Below are positions 37,604 to 46,699 of a stretch of DNA of 64,000 nt, piece after piece. The stretch is taken from positions 434,001 to 498,000 of the forward strand of contig CAWIJJ010000017.1 of the NCBI GenBank assembly GCA_963836425.1, read 5' to 3'. Position 1 is the stretch's first letter, and each line of letters begins with the position of its first letter. Below the pieces are notes generated by a model. That model was not told the origin of the DNA, ran no database searches, and saw only the letters and a program-made list of their open reading frames with translations. This DNA comes from CAWIJJ01 sp963836425. Lineage in GTDB: Bacteria; Acidobacteriota; Terriglobia; Bryobacterales; Bryobacteraceae. The position numbers were made by a program, and so were the translations under genes.

Positions 37604-38011
37604 GCTCCGACCAGCACCACCGTGACCTGTCCCACAAGCGTACCCTACGGTGCGCGGAGCCGTGCTCGGCGAGGGTGACGGCGGCCGATGGACTGAATCA
37701 GATGTTGGCGGTAGCTACAGCAGCAATCTCAACGCCGGCACAGTCAGGGCCAGCGCGAACTATGCGGGCGATGCCACCCACACTCAGCAGCGATTCGAAG
37801 AGCTTCACCATTGTTAAGGCCGGTTCGGCCACTACCATTAACTGCCCGGCGAACGTGACCTACAATGGCTCTGACCAAACGCCCTGCTCGGCAATGGTAA
37901 CTGGCGCTGGGCTGAGCCAGTCTCTCACCGTTGCTTATGCAAACAACATCAACGCGGGCACGGCGCATGCAAGCGCCAGCCAGCTACGGCGGCGATGCCA
38001 ACCACAATTCG
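37604..38011 (+). pseudogene. Decayed Ig-like repeat surface protein, first fragment
   Basis: Two roughly 80-codon repeat units are visible despite several frameshifts. Unit one reads TSTTVTCPTSVPYG, then CSARVTAADGLNQMLAV, NAGTVRASANYAGDATH. Unit two reads KAGSATTINCPANVTYNGS, PCSAMVTGAGLSQSLTVAYA, NAGTAHASAS and GGDANHNS. This is the MBG/YDG-type Ig-like pattern found in large bacterial surface proteins. The fragment stops at the left end of IS66 copy 1, and its frame resumes on the other side (42864). Confidence 0.75.
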
Positions 38012-38068
38012 GTAAGCGTCCGATGAACCCCTCTTCCCAAGCGATCAACGGCGCTGCATAGTTGTTCC

Positions 38069-38395
38069 ATGACGGAAAGTTGTGTCGAGGAGGGGGCGTC
38101 CGCGAAAGCCGATCAATGGCGCGAGCGGCTTGCCGAGCATGGACGGAGCGGTTTGACCGTGAAGCAGTTCTGCCAGGAGCGGGGGATTACGCAGTGGTCC
38201 TTCTACGCCTGGCGTAAACGGCTGCGGGAGCAAGGGACAGTCCGTTTCGCGCTGGTGGAGAGAGGGCGTATGCCGCAGGAACAGGCGCCGGCGTCCGGAT
38301 TGGAACTGATCCTGGCGACGGGAGAGCGGTTGCGCATCGGCGCGGGCGTGGACGGCGCCACGTTGCGCGCGGTGCTGGACGTGCTGCGCGCATGA
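38069..38395 (+). CDS. tnpA: IS66 accessory protein TnpA, copy 1
   Basis: 108 residues. The N-terminal half is a helix-turn-helix typical of IS66 TnpA/IS3 OrfA-like proteins (GLTVKQFCQERGITQWSFYA then WRKRLRE). Required with TnpB and TnpC for IS66 transposition. Its end overlaps tnpB by four bases. Intact, in contrast to the same gene in copy 3. Confidence 0.9.
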   Translation: MTESCVEEGASAKADQWRERLAEHGRSGLTVKQFCQERGITQWSFYAWRKRLREQGTVRFALVERGRMPQEQAPASGLELILATGERLRIGAGVDGATLRAVLDVLRA

Positions 38396-38748
38396 TCCAC
38401 CTGCCAGCCAGCGTGCGGGTGTACCTGTGCCTGACGCCGTGCGATATGCGCCGGAGCTTCGACGGGCTGCACGCCCTGGTGCGCGAGTACCTGGAGTTGG
38501 ACGCCTTCGCGGGACACCTGTTTGTGTTCGCCAGCCGGCGGCGGGATCGAGTCAAGATTTTGTATTGGGATCGCGACGGCTTTGCGACGTGGAGCAAGCG
38601 GTTGGAGGAAGGCACGTACGCCGTGCCGTTCGGCGATGGCGGCGCGGAACGCAGGCGCGAGATTACAGCGCAAGAATTGGCGGCTCTGCTGAGCGGGATC
38701 GACCTACAGCGAGTCACGCGGCGCAAGCGCTACCAACGGTCCGTTTAA
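38392..38748 (+). CDS. tnpB: IS66 ORF2 protein TnpB, copy 1
   Basis: 118 residues. The family signature is unmistakable: VYLCLTPCDMRRSFDGLHAL, LFVFASRRRDRVKILYWDRDGF and WSKRLEEG. TnpB is an essential non-DDE partner in IS66 transposition. Complete frame. Confidence 0.94.
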   Translation: MIHLPASVRVYLCLTPCDMRRSFDGLHALVREYLELDAFAGHLFVFASRRRDRVKILYWDRDGFATWSKRLEEGTYAVPFGDGGAERRREITAQELAALLSGIDLQRVTRRKRYQRSV

Positions 38749-38857
38749 GAACACAGTAATATCATTTTGTTCTTGGCAGAGAGTAAGTAAGTGAGTAAAC
38801 TAATTACTTACTCTCGCTCCCAAACATCTTCCGGACGATCCCAAGGTCCTACAGCAG

Positions 38858-40345
38858 ATGGTGCTGGACCTGATGGCGCAATTGGATCGCGAGTCCACCG
38901 AGCGGAACAAAATCGAGGCTCTGTTGCGCGAGTTGCTCGACGCCAAGCGCAACCGGAAGAGCGAGCAGCTCTCGGCCGACCAACTGGCCCTGTTTGCGGA
39001 ATTATTGCAGGCACGGCAGGCGCAAGCCGAATCGCCAGTGAAGGGGAGCGACTCGGATGACGATGCCGCCGGCGGGGGAACCGGCGATGCAGCTCCGAAG
39101 AAGAGAACCGGCGGCCGGCAGCCTCTCCCGAAGAATCTCCTGCGCGAGCGGATCGTGCATGACCTGGCGGAAGAGGAAAAGCATTGCGCCAGTTGTCAGA
39201 AGGATCTGCGGCCCATCGGGGAAGAGACCAGCGAGCGCTACGAATACATTCCGGCGCAACTGAAAGTGGTCGAGGATGTATGCAAGAAGTACGCTTGCGA
39301 CTGCACGGTAAGGACCGCCACCAAGCCGGCGCAGCCGATTGAGAAGAGCACGGCGGGGGCCAGCCTTCTGGCGCAGGTGATCGTAGCCAAGACCGCCGAC
39401 CACCTGCCTCTGCACCGGCAGGAGAAGATTTTCGAGCGTCACGGCGCCGATATCTCCCGCAAGACCATGTGCGGCTGGATGGCGCAATGCGGCGATCTGC
39501 TCGGGCCTCTGTATGGAGCGGCCAAAGCGGTTCTGTTTCAATCCAAGACCATCGGGACGGACGATACCGGCGTGAAGGTGTTGGATGAAAAGCTGCCGTT
39601 CGCCCGCACCGGGCGCATCTGGCCCTACGTCGGAGATAAGGATCATCCGGTGATTCTGTATGACTACACGCAGACCCGGGCGCGGGCCGGGCCGGAGGAG
39701 TTCCTAAGAGGATATCGCGGTCGCTTACAGGCGGATGCCTACGGAGGCTATGATGCCTTCTTCAAGGACCCAAAGCGCGGTTTGATTGAAATCGGGTGTT
39801 GGAGTCATGCCCGCCGATATTACATCAAGGCGCTGGATTCCGACCAGGCGCGCATGGGGCCGGCGCTATTGCTGATCGCGCAGTTATATCGAGTGGAGGA
39901 GCAGGCGCGCGGATGGAGCGCAGAGGCGCGGCTGGAACTGCGCCAACGCGAGGCGCGGCCCATTCTGGACAAGCTGCACGGGTATCTGCTGGAGGTCCAG
40001 GCAGAGGTGCTGCCGAAGAGTCCGGAGGGGCGTGCGGTCCGGTATACGCTGAACAACTGGACGGCGTTGAATCGCTACTGCGAAGATGGCGATCTGGAGA
40101 TCGACAACAACCACACCGAGCGCAGTATCCGCGGCGTGGCTGTCGGCCGCAACAACTGGATCTTCTTTGGCAGCGACCAGGGCGGACACACGGCAGCAGT
40201 GCTGCGGAGCTTTGTGGCATCCTGCCAGCGCGTGGGAGTCGATCCCTACGCCTGGTTCAAGGATATCCTCTCGCGTATCCCTGCCCATCCCATCACCCGG
40301 CTCGCCGAACTACTGCCGCACAACTGGAAGCTCGCGCAGGCCTGA
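38858..40345 (+). CDS. tnpC: IS66 transposase TnpC, copy 1
   Basis: 495 residues from ATG 38858. After a coiled-coil N-terminus (ALLRELLDAKRNRKSEQLSA) come the zinc-ribbon region (HCASCQKDL), the DDE catalytic region (TIGTDDTGVKVL, DAYGGYDAF, NNHTERSIRGVAVGRNNW) and the C-terminal domain ending HNWKLAQA. Compared with copy 3 the first about 14 codons (MALDPKHLPEDPKVLQQ) are disrupted by a small deletion at 38816, so translation would have to begin at the internal ATG. Confidence 0.9.
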   Translation: MVLDLMAQLDRESTERNKIEALLRELLDAKRNRKSEQLSADQLALFAELLQARQAQAESPVKGSDSDDDAAGGGTGDAAPKKRTGGRQPLPKNLLRERIVHDLAEEEKHCASCQKDLRPIGEETSERYEYIPAQLKVVEDVCKKYACDCTVRTATKPAQPIEKSTAGASLLAQVIVAKTADHLPLHRQEKIFERHGADISRKTMCGWMAQCGDLLGPLYGAAKAVLFQSKTIGTDDTGVKVLDEKLPFARTGRIWPYVGDKDHPVILYDYTQTRARAGPEEFLRGYRGRLQADAYGGYDAFFKDPKRGLIEIGCWSHARRYYIKALDSDQARMGPALLLIAQLYRVEEQARGWSAEARLELRQREARPILDKLHGYLLEVQAEVLPKSPEGRAVRYTLNNWTALNRYCEDGDLEIDNNHTERSIRGVAVGRNNWIFFGSDQGGHTAAVLRSFVASCQRVGVDPYAWFKDILSRIPAHPITRLAELLPHNWKLAQA

Positions 40346-40442
40346 TCCCAAAATCTGACTCTGAAGGGGTCGGCCGTAAGCGTCTCGTGAAACACCGTCG
40401 ATCTGACGTTGGACCTGTGGTAGGGCCCGCAAATTTCGCAGC

Positions 40443-42008
40443 TCAAGCCTGAGCCGGGCAGGTCATGGTCATGGGTTTCCAGTTGTGGGGAAGCAGTTCG
40501 CTCAACCGGGTGATGGAGTGCGCGGGAACGCGCGACAGCACGTCGTGGAACCACGCGAACGGTTCGACGCCGCACCGCTTGCAGGAGGCGATGAAGCTCC
40601 GCAGCACGGCCGCCGTCTTGCCCCCGCCGTCGCTGCCGAAGAATGTCCAGTTGCCGCGGCCCAGCGCAATATCGCGGTTGGCCCGTTCCGTGGCCCCGTT
40701 GTCAATTTCCAACTCGCCGTCTTCGAGAAAGCGCGTCAGCGCCTCCCACTGATTCAGCGCATATCGCACCGCGGCGCCGGACGGACTCTTCGGGAGCACC
40801 ACCGCCTCCAACTCCAGCACGTACCGGTGGAGCTTGCCGACCAGTGTCGCCGACACGCGCCGGCGCAGCGCCAACCTCTGCTCCGCCGACAGCGACAGCG
40901 CCTTGGCGTGCTCCTCCACTCGATAGAGACGTGCGATCAGATGCAGAGCCGGCCCCATGTGCGGCTCATCGGATTCCAGCGCCTTGAAGAAATACCTGCG
41001 GGCGTGCATCCAGCACCCAACCTCGGTCATCCCGCGTTGGGGTTTGAAAAATGCGTCGTAGACGGAATAGGCGTCCGCCTGCAGATATCCTTTGTATCCC
41101 TCCAGGAACTTCGCCGGGCCGGCGCGCGATCGCGTGGGCGTGTAGTCGTACACGATCACCGGATGGTGAACGTCTCCGACATACGGCCAGATCCGCCCGT
41201 TCCGGGCAAAGGGAAGTTTTCGGTCCAGCACCTTCACGCTGGTGTCGTCGGTGCCGATCACCTTGGAGCGCAACAGTTCCTTCTTCATCACCTGATACAA
41301 CGGATCGAGCAGTTCCGCGCACTGCGCCATCCATCCGCCCATGGTCTTACGCGAGATCTCGATGCCATGCCGCTCAAGCATTTTTTCCTGCCGGTGCAGC
41401 GGCTGATGGTCGGCCCATTTCGCCACGATCACTTGCGCTAACAAGCTGGCTCCCGCCGTGCTCTTCTCGATCGGCTGCGGCGGCTTGGTGGCGGTCCTCA
41501 CCGTGCAGTCGCAGGCGTACTTCAGGCAAACGTCCTGAATCACCTTCATCGACGCGGGAATGTATTCGTAGCGTTCGCTGGTCTCTTCCGAAATCAGGCG
41601 CAGGTCCTTATCGCAGGCGTGGCAATGCTTTTCCGCTTCCGCCAGGTCGTGAACGAGGCGTTCCCGCTTCAGATGCCGCGCCAGAGGTTGACGCCCGCCG
41701 CGCTTCGAGGTCGGCTTCTCATTCGGTTTCGAGGCCGCTCCCGGGTCGCCATCCAGATCGTCGTCGTTGTCGGCGCCCGCGGATTCGGCTTCCGCGCTCC
41801 GCGTCTGCCATGCCGCCTCGAACAGCGCCAGTTGTTCTTTCGATAACTGCTCGCTCTTGCGGTTGCGTTGCGCCTCCAGCAGCTCGCGCAGCAGGCTCTG
41901 GTATTTGTTCTGCTCCGCCACCGAACGATCCAGTTGCTCGGCCAGGTCCACCACGATCTTCCGTAGCGTCTCTGCGTCCCGCGGCAAGCTATTTGGATCG
42001 ATGGCCAC
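40443..42008 (-). CDS. tnpC: IS66 transposase TnpC, copy 2
   Basis: 521 residues with the full N-terminus MAIDPNSLPRDAETLRK. Same architecture as copy 1: coiled coil, Cys/His ribbon (HCHACDKDLRL), DDE region (VIGTDDTSVKVL, DAYSVYDAF) and NGATERANRDIALGRGNW. The protein is intact and probably functional. Confidence 0.94.
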   Translation of the reverse strand: MAIDPNSLPRDAETLRKIVVDLAEQLDRSVAEQNKYQSLLRELLEAQRNRKSEQLSKEQLALFEAAWQTRSAEAESAGADNDDDLDGDPGAASKPNEKPTSKRGGRQPLARHLKRERLVHDLAEAEKHCHACDKDLRLISEETSERYEYIPASMKVIQDVCLKYACDCTVRTATKPPQPIEKSTAGASLLAQVIVAKWADHQPLHRQEKMLERHGIEISRKTMGGWMAQCAELLDPLYQVMKKELLRSKVIGTDDTSVKVLDRKLPFARNGRIWPYVGDVHHPVIVYDYTPTRSRAGPAKFLEGYKGYLQADAYSVYDAFFKPQRGMTEVGCWMHARRYFFKALESDEPHMGPALHLIARLYRVEEHAKALSLSAEQRLALRRRVSATLVGKLHRYVLELEAVVLPKSPSGAAVRYALNQWEALTRFLEDGELEIDNGATERANRDIALGRGNWTFFGSDGGGKTAAVLRSFIASCKRCGVEPFAWFHDVLSRVPAHSITRLSELLPHNWKPMTMTCPAQA

Positions 42009-42073
42009 CTTGTATCCAGATTACGCGGAAAACGGCCCGATTCCAAGTAAAAACAATAGTAAGTCAAAATGTT

Positions 42074-42433
42074 TTACGAGCCCGCGCGCCGATACCGTTT
42101 GCGCCGCTTCGCCGCGCTCAGATCGATGCCGCTCAGCAGCGCTCCTAACTCCTGTGCTGTAATTTCCTGCCGACGTTCTGTGCCGCCGTCTCCAAACGGA
42201 ACCGCGTACGTTCCCTCCTCGAGTCGTTTGCTCCAGACGGCGAAACCGTCGCGATCCCAGTACAGGATTTTCACCCGGTCCCTGCGCCTACCCGTAAATA
42301 CAAACAGGTGTCCGGCGAGGGCATCCAACTCCAGGTGGTCGCGGACCAGCGCGTGCAGACTGTCAAAGCTCTTGCGCATGTCGCACGGTGTCAGGCACAA
42401 GTACACGCGCACGCTGGCTGGCAGGTGGATCAT
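42074..42433 (-). CDS. tnpB: IS66 ORF2 protein TnpB, copy 2
   Basis: 119 residues from ATG 42433 (MIHLPASVRVYLCLTPCDMR). The long open frame upstream is a shadow of tnpA. Signature KSFDSLHALVRDHLELDA and RRRDRVKILYWDRDGF present. Overlaps tnpA by four bases. Confidence 0.93.
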   Translation of the reverse strand: MIHLPASVRVYLCLTPCDMRKSFDSLHALVRDHLELDALAGHLFVFTGRRRDRVKILYWDRDGFAVWSKRLEEGTYAVPFGDGGTERRQEITAQELGALLSGIDLSAAKRRKRYRRAGS

Positions 42434-42759
42434 GCCCGCAACACGTCCAGCACGGTCCGCAAGGCCGCGGCGTCCACGCCGGCACCGATGCGCAGTCGCT
42501 CGCCGGTTGCCAACACCAGCTCCAGCGCCGCCTCCGCGGCGCCCTCCTGCCGGCGCGGCTTCCTGTCCACCAAAGCGAACCGCACCGGTCCTGTCTCCTG
42601 GAGCCGTTTCCGCCAGGCGTAGAAGGAGTACTCCGACAGTCCTTGTTCCTTGCAGAACTGCTTCACGGAAAGTCCGCCGCGTCGTTGCGCCGCGATTCGT
42701 TCGGCCCACTGGTCTGCTTTCGAGGTGGCCGGCCTCTGCTCGACGATAGTGTCGCTCAT
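42430..42759 (-). CDS. tnpA: IS66 accessory protein TnpA, copy 2
   Basis: 109 residues, helix-turn-helix GLSVKQFCKEQGLSEYSFYA then WRKRLQE, C-terminal TGERLRIGAGVDAAALRTVL. Complete. First gene of this nested element. Confidence 0.9.
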   Translation of the reverse strand: MSDTIVEQRPATSKADQWAERIAAQRRGGLSVKQFCKEQGLSEYSFYAWRKRLQETGPVRFALVDRKPRRQEGAAEAALELVLATGERLRIGAGVDAAALRTVLDVLRA

Positions 42760-42863
42760 GACACCACGATGCCGCGCCGACCCACCGATCAGGAAGGGTG
42801 GTTCACGAGACGCTTACGTCGGCCCGAATTGTTGTCTGGCGACGGTGATTCTCGGCCGCTTAC

Positions 42864-43156
42864 CAATTCCAGCTCCGACTTGAAGAACTTCACCATAAAC
42901 AGGGCAAACACAGCAACCACAATCACAAACAGAACGGCGCTGGCTACCCCCACACCGGTCGGGCAGCCTTTTGCTGTCAATTGGAGTGTTACGCCCAATC
43001 CGCCTGGCGGTGGAACCCCGACTGGGACTGTCACCGTGGCCGACGGGGTTGGCGCGATTTGTTCAGCGGCCGTGGGAGCCGGGACTTGTTCCCTCAATCC
43101 GTCGGTGGCAGGCGTCTAGATGTTGACTGCAGCCTACAGCGGGGATGCGAACTTCA
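42864..43156 (+). pseudogene. Decayed Ig-like repeat surface protein, second fragment
   Basis: The frame starts NSSSDLKNFTINRANTATTI, then an Ig-like Big_3-type unit: PVGQPFAVNWSVTPNPPGGG, TPTGTVTVADGV, CSLNPSVAGV, one TAG stop, then LTAAYSGDANFS. Joining it to fragment one by removing IS66 copy 1 and one target copy gives GGDANHN-SSSDLKNFTI in frame. It ends at the solo IS66 end at 43157. Confidence 0.75.
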
Positions 43157-43179
43157 GCAAGCGTCCGAGAATCACCGGC
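43157..43179 (+). repeat. Solo IS66 terminal repeat
   Basis: 23 bases differ at one position from the end of copy 3 at 47240-47262 and then diverge abruptly. No transposase gene is attached directly. Confidence 0.8.
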
Positions 43180-43349
43180 CCTCCAAAGACATTCCGGGGA
43201 AGTCGAACGCCATCGCGGATCGCCGAAATAGTGTTCGGCTTCGAGAAAGTGTTCACCTTCGTTCCGGAATCGTCTTAAGCTTCCCCCATATTCCCTTGAA
43301 GTGAACCACGTCAGCGGAACGCTTAAACATCTTGCATACCGAGCCTTAG

Positions 43350-45896
43350 TTAGTCAGTGCACAGCTGCAAAGTGAAGCATTGCTCGGTCTGCAAGTGATA
43401 ACAAACGTCGTAGCAGATGCCGGTAAAGCTTAACCTATACTTCTTGCCGATCGCGCCTCGTGTGTAAAGTACGAGTTCGCGCGACACGCAAGAAGGAACT
43501 TTGGGCTCGCGACAAGGTTCGATGTCGCCAAAACAGATCGGCCCCGAAGGTATCACCTGGATGGAGGGCTGGCCGTTCGGCAGGATTGGCACAGGATTCC
43601 CTTGCAGGTCTGTCACTTGGATCTGGCCGATAATGAGATTCGTGAAGGTTACGTTGGAGTAGCAGTTGCACACGGTCACGCACAGTACCTCAACATCGTC
43701 GGTCTCGAGGCAATCACACGGGCTGTCGCCCCACTTCACCGAGATACATGGCTTAAGCTCAGGCAGCTTTACCGCGGAACAGTCGCAGTTGCAATCACAG
43801 CCGCTTTGGTCGGAGGCGGCCGCAACGGAGTTCTGTGCCAGAAAACCCTGCTTCGTCGCGCTGGACTTCACCTGCACTACAATTTCGTTCTCACATCGTT
43901 TCCAATTGTTGTCCAAATTGATGCGGGCCCCGCTACCCTTCACAAAGCCTTTGACGGAGTAGGCGGTAGTGGCATTGGCGCCCAGTTGAGGAAGCACTCC
44001 CATTCCGTTGGGAAGTGAACTCTGCGCCTGACCATTCACATAGATCTCGAAAACACAGTTGTCCGCATAGAAGTCCATCGAAATCGAGAATGCCGCCGGA
44101 TCTAGTGACGAGCTCAAATTGAACCTGTAGCGATAGTAGACGTCGATATTCCCGAGTTGGCCGTGATCGCCGTTCACAAACAAGGAGATCCAATTGGCGT
44201 TTGCGAACGTGCTGGGAACCCACGCAGTGCTGGCGAACACATAGGCAGGGATCCAGGAGGAAACGCTGGCTGGCCCGCTCAACGCGCCGAGTCCAACCTC
44301 CCAGTTGGCGTCAGTACCAGCCGTCAGAAATCCGCCACTGCCATCGTACGCAGTGTTGAGCAGCGAAGCGTCTGCAGCAGAAGCGATTACGGGATACTTG
44401 TCGTCGGTGTCGCAAGTACTGCACCGGCACGACAGAGAATTTACTTTTTTTGCGCACAGCTGCTTGAGGCGGGCTTCTTGAGCTCTCGTAATCTCTTCGC
44501 AAGTTGGCGGCGGCGGCTCGGTGTGCCTGAAAAAGAACGGGTCGATTGAAATGGGAACTTCAGTCGCGTTGTTTACGCCAAGAAGTCTCCTAGTCGCAAA
44601 ATCATGGTTACGCTGGAACGTTATACCCTGCGGAAAGTTTGCACTATCAGGTGTGTTGTTGGCGCTGAACACCCCGTAAAACGACGTGCCCGCGGCCATC
44701 ATGTGGATATAGTCGCCGATATAAGGCAGGAACTGCGGTGACGGTGCATTGGCGGGCACGGTGGCAAGTACAAAATCATCCAATGTGGTGAAAGCGTTCG
44801 TCGTCAATTGAAAATGTGTTTCCCACCTAGGTGCGGCCCCCGGCGCGCTCCCGGTAACGTGCTGATAGGCAAACCCCACCTTGCCAGCACTATTGATGGC
44901 GAGCGCCGGATTCTTAGCGTTGGGAATTGTCCTCAAATCTGCGGACCACGTCACACCTCTGTCAGTTGACCGGCGCAAGTGGAGTGTATAGGTGCCGCTC
45001 TGAACACCGCCGTAGGCGACGTACACGTTAGAGCTGTTCAGAGGATCCACCGCAATGGCCAGGTCGCCGCTCAGGCGCTCCTGGCCCAGTATTGCGTTAA
45101 AGGTAAACTGAACGCCGGTTGCCACCAAGCGACCGGCAATGCCGTCGCTGGGATCGGTTAGAGCAGTAAACGGATTGACACCCGCCCCCCAGTTGTCGTC
45201 ACGCACGATCACGATGTCCGACGACGTAATATTCAATCCAGACCGGCTCCGCCACCCGTAGAAAACAGCGTAAACAGTGCCATCTGTGTGTATAGTCGCT
45301 CTTATCTGCGGGCCGTTCTGACCGCCCGTCCCCGTCGAGCGCTTTTCGACTCGGACGCTCGCGAACGCCGGGGATGTCACGCCCGCGTCAAGACTCTGCT
45401 CCACCGTGGCAGTTTGGGCACCGGGAGCTGCGAAGTCGTTGAGGCCAATATAAACACGGTCCTTACCGGCATCAACTCCGCTTGCGACGGTGGATGCTTG
45501 CGTGTAAGGTTGATCAACGCTGTTGCGGTCAATCAGCACGTCCATCACGCTTGAACCCGTAAAGCTTGCGGTTCGCAGCACATTCAGGCGCAGAAAACCG
45601 GGAAGCCGTAGAACGCTGCCGTAGAATCGGTTGCCAGCGGTCGCGAAGCGAGGTGTGATATCCCCCGTGCCAGTGACGCTGCCCGCCTGGCTCGGTACAA
45701 TGGAATTCAAGATCCAGGTATCACCACCATCGGTTGAAACGAAGACTGGGGCGTTGGCCCCTCCCATGGGATCCCTTGTGAACGCCGTGATCGCGATTTC
45801 GTTTGGTCTAGCCGGGTTCACTGCAATATTAGGCTCGCTGTCCTGGCCCGTTTCACTGCTGAGGGATTTCGGGATGGTGTTTACGACTTTGATCAT
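43350..45896 (-). CDS. Asp-box propeller protein with Cys-rich C-terminal region
   Basis: 848 residues from ATG 45896; the open frame extends 78 codons upstream but overlaps the preceding gene and is not protein-like. The first about 450 residues contain Asp boxes (STDGGDTW, STDRGVTW) and repeated PNIAVNPARPNEIAITAF / DLAIAVDPLNSSNVYVAYGG units, the sialidase/BNR beta-propeller pattern, without the sialidase arginine triad that I can identify. A linker with Cys clusters (CRCSTC, CDCNCDC) follows, and a conserved-looking C-terminus (CISVKWGDSPCDCLETDDVE, CVTVCNCYSNV, ICFGDIEPC). No signal peptide is visible. Main cargo gene of the IS66 unit. Confidence 0.72.
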   Translation of the reverse strand: MIKVVNTIPKSLSSETGQDSEPNIAVNPARPNEIAITAFTRDPMGGANAPVFVSTDGGDTWILNSIVPSQAGSVTGTGDITPRFATAGNRFYGSVLRLPGFLRLNVLRTASFTGSSVMDVLIDRNSVDQPYTQASTVASGVDAGKDRVYIGLNDFAAPGAQTATVEQSLDAGVTSPAFASVRVEKRSTGTGGQNGPQIRATIHTDGTVYAVFYGWRSRSGLNITSSDIVIVRDDNWGAGVNPFTALTDPSDGIAGRLVATGVQFTFNAILGQERLSGDLAIAVDPLNSSNVYVAYGGVQSGTYTLHLRRSTDRGVTWSADLRTIPNAKNPALAINSAGKVGFAYQHVTGSAPGAAPRWETHFQLTTNAFTTLDDFVLATVPANAPSPQFLPYIGDYIHMMAAGTSFYGVFSANNTPDSANFPQGITFQRNHDFATRRLLGVNNATEVPISIDPFFFRHTEPPPPTCEEITRAQEARLKQLCAKKVNSLSCRCSTCDTDDKYPVIASAADASLLNTAYDGSGGFLTAGTDANWEVGLGALSGPASVSSWIPAYVFASTAWVPSTFANANWISLFVNGDHGQLGNIDVYYRYRFNLSSSLDPAAFSISMDFYADNCVFEIYVNGQAQSSLPNGMGVLPQLGANATTAYSVKGFVKGSGARINLDNNWKRCENEIVVQVKSSATKQGFLAQNSVAAASDQSGCDCNCDCSAVKLPELKPCISVKWGDSPCDCLETDDVEVLCVTVCNCYSNVTFTNLIIGQIQVTDLQGNPVPILPNGQPSIQVIPSGPICFGDIEPCREPKVPSCVSRELVLYTRGAIGKKYRLSFTGICYDVCYHLQTEQCFTLQLCTD

Positions 45897-45915
45897 GGGG
45901 TTCTCTATCAGCAAC

Positions 45916-46699
45916 TTATACGAGGCTTGCAAGCACCAGCGGAATCCGTTCCTTTTCGTAGAAATCCTCAGGTTCGATACACAGGTATTGCCCTCTAGGC
46001 ACCTCGGCAGCGGCGTGGGCCACCATCCCTTGCTCGCTCCGGTTGCCGAGCATCCAAACGCCTTCCTGTCCAACCGAGAACTTTGGTGCCCTGTGCCAGC
46101 GCACATCGTTGCTGCTTGCGAAACGCACAATCACTGTATGAAGGGCGTCCTCTTTTGCACCTTTGATAACTTTGTCTACGCGTACGACCGCATCGCACCA
46201 TGCCGGATCATGTTCGGTCAGTGGTGCCCCTTGCTTCGGCGACATAACTCTAACTTCTAAGACCGTGCCAATAATTACCAGGTCCGCATAGTTGGAGCGC
46301 GCACGGACGGCATTGCCAGGCAAGGCCTCTACGGTCGCTCTGGTTTTCTGCACAGCGACGTCCGATGCCTCAATCACGTCGACCGCGACTACGGCCAAAT
46401 CTTCCCCGAAGATCCAGCCGTTTGTGTGGAATACGTACTCGTTGCCTGCCGTAACAGTGCGGCTAGGGGCTAATCTGACGGTTACATTTCGGCCGCGGTA
46501 CTCCTGCAGAACTTCCGGTCCGTGCAGAATTTCGTTTTACTTGGGCAACAACTGTGGAATCATCCACTGGCACGCTGGCCATTGTCGCGGAGGCGGTTCG
46601 AATGATCGTGCCGCGAAACACAAACTGCGCCAGTTCTGGCGGTAACCCCTTGGGGGGCTCAACGCCTGGAGCTTTTCTGGGAGGCGGCTCTTGCGGCAT
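45916..46699 (-). pseudogene. Hypothetical partner of the propeller gene, frameshifted
   Basis: The first part from ATG 46699 reads MPQEPPPRKAPGVEPPKGLP, FVFRGTIIRTASATMASVPV and STVVAQVK; the remainder continues in another frame as EILHGPEVLQEYRGRNVTVR, EYVFHTNGWIFGEDLAVVAV and finally EKERIPLVLASLV. Removing one base near 46534 joins the halves as VAQVK-EILHGPEV. The restored protein would be about 260 residues. The repeated elements (FVFRGTIIRT..DDSTVVAQVK and LVIIGTVLEV..AVVRVDKVIKG) suggest two related beta domains. It ends 20 bases before the propeller start. Function unknown. Confidence 0.6.

Larger units (their letters stand above)
40376..42817 (-). mobile_element. IS66-family element, copy 2, nested inside copy 1
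   Basis: 2442 bp with terminal inverted repeats GTAAGCGTCTCGTGAAACAC and GTAAGCGTCTCGTGAACCAC (one mismatch). A 7-bp direct repeat GTCGGCC flanks it (40369-40375 and 42818-42824). The sequence on either side rejoins as the untranslated end of copy 1. Its genes run on the minus strand and are clearly diverged from copies 1 and 3, so it is a separate IS66 subtype. Confidence 0.92.
38012..42863 (+). mobile_element. IS66-family element, copy 1 (host of a nested IS66)
   Basis: The left end is GTAAGCGTCCGATGAACCCC at 38012; the right end, seen on the other strand, is GTAAGCGGCCGAGAATCACC at 42863. Flanking bases are a near-perfect direct repeat (CAATTCG left, CAATTCC right). It carries tnpA, tnpB and tnpC in the usual IS66 order on the plus strand. 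Copy 2 (40376-42817) has inserted between tnpC and the right end; without copy 2 this element is about 2.4 kb, the same size as copy 3. Confidence 0.85.

Noticed and set aside
38749..38857. Inverted repeat GAGTAAGTAA / ATTACTTACTC between tnpB and tnpC of copy 1 as a regulatory hairpin
   Set aside because: The same place in copy 3 has only a weaker version, so it is probably variable IS sequence rather than a conserved element.
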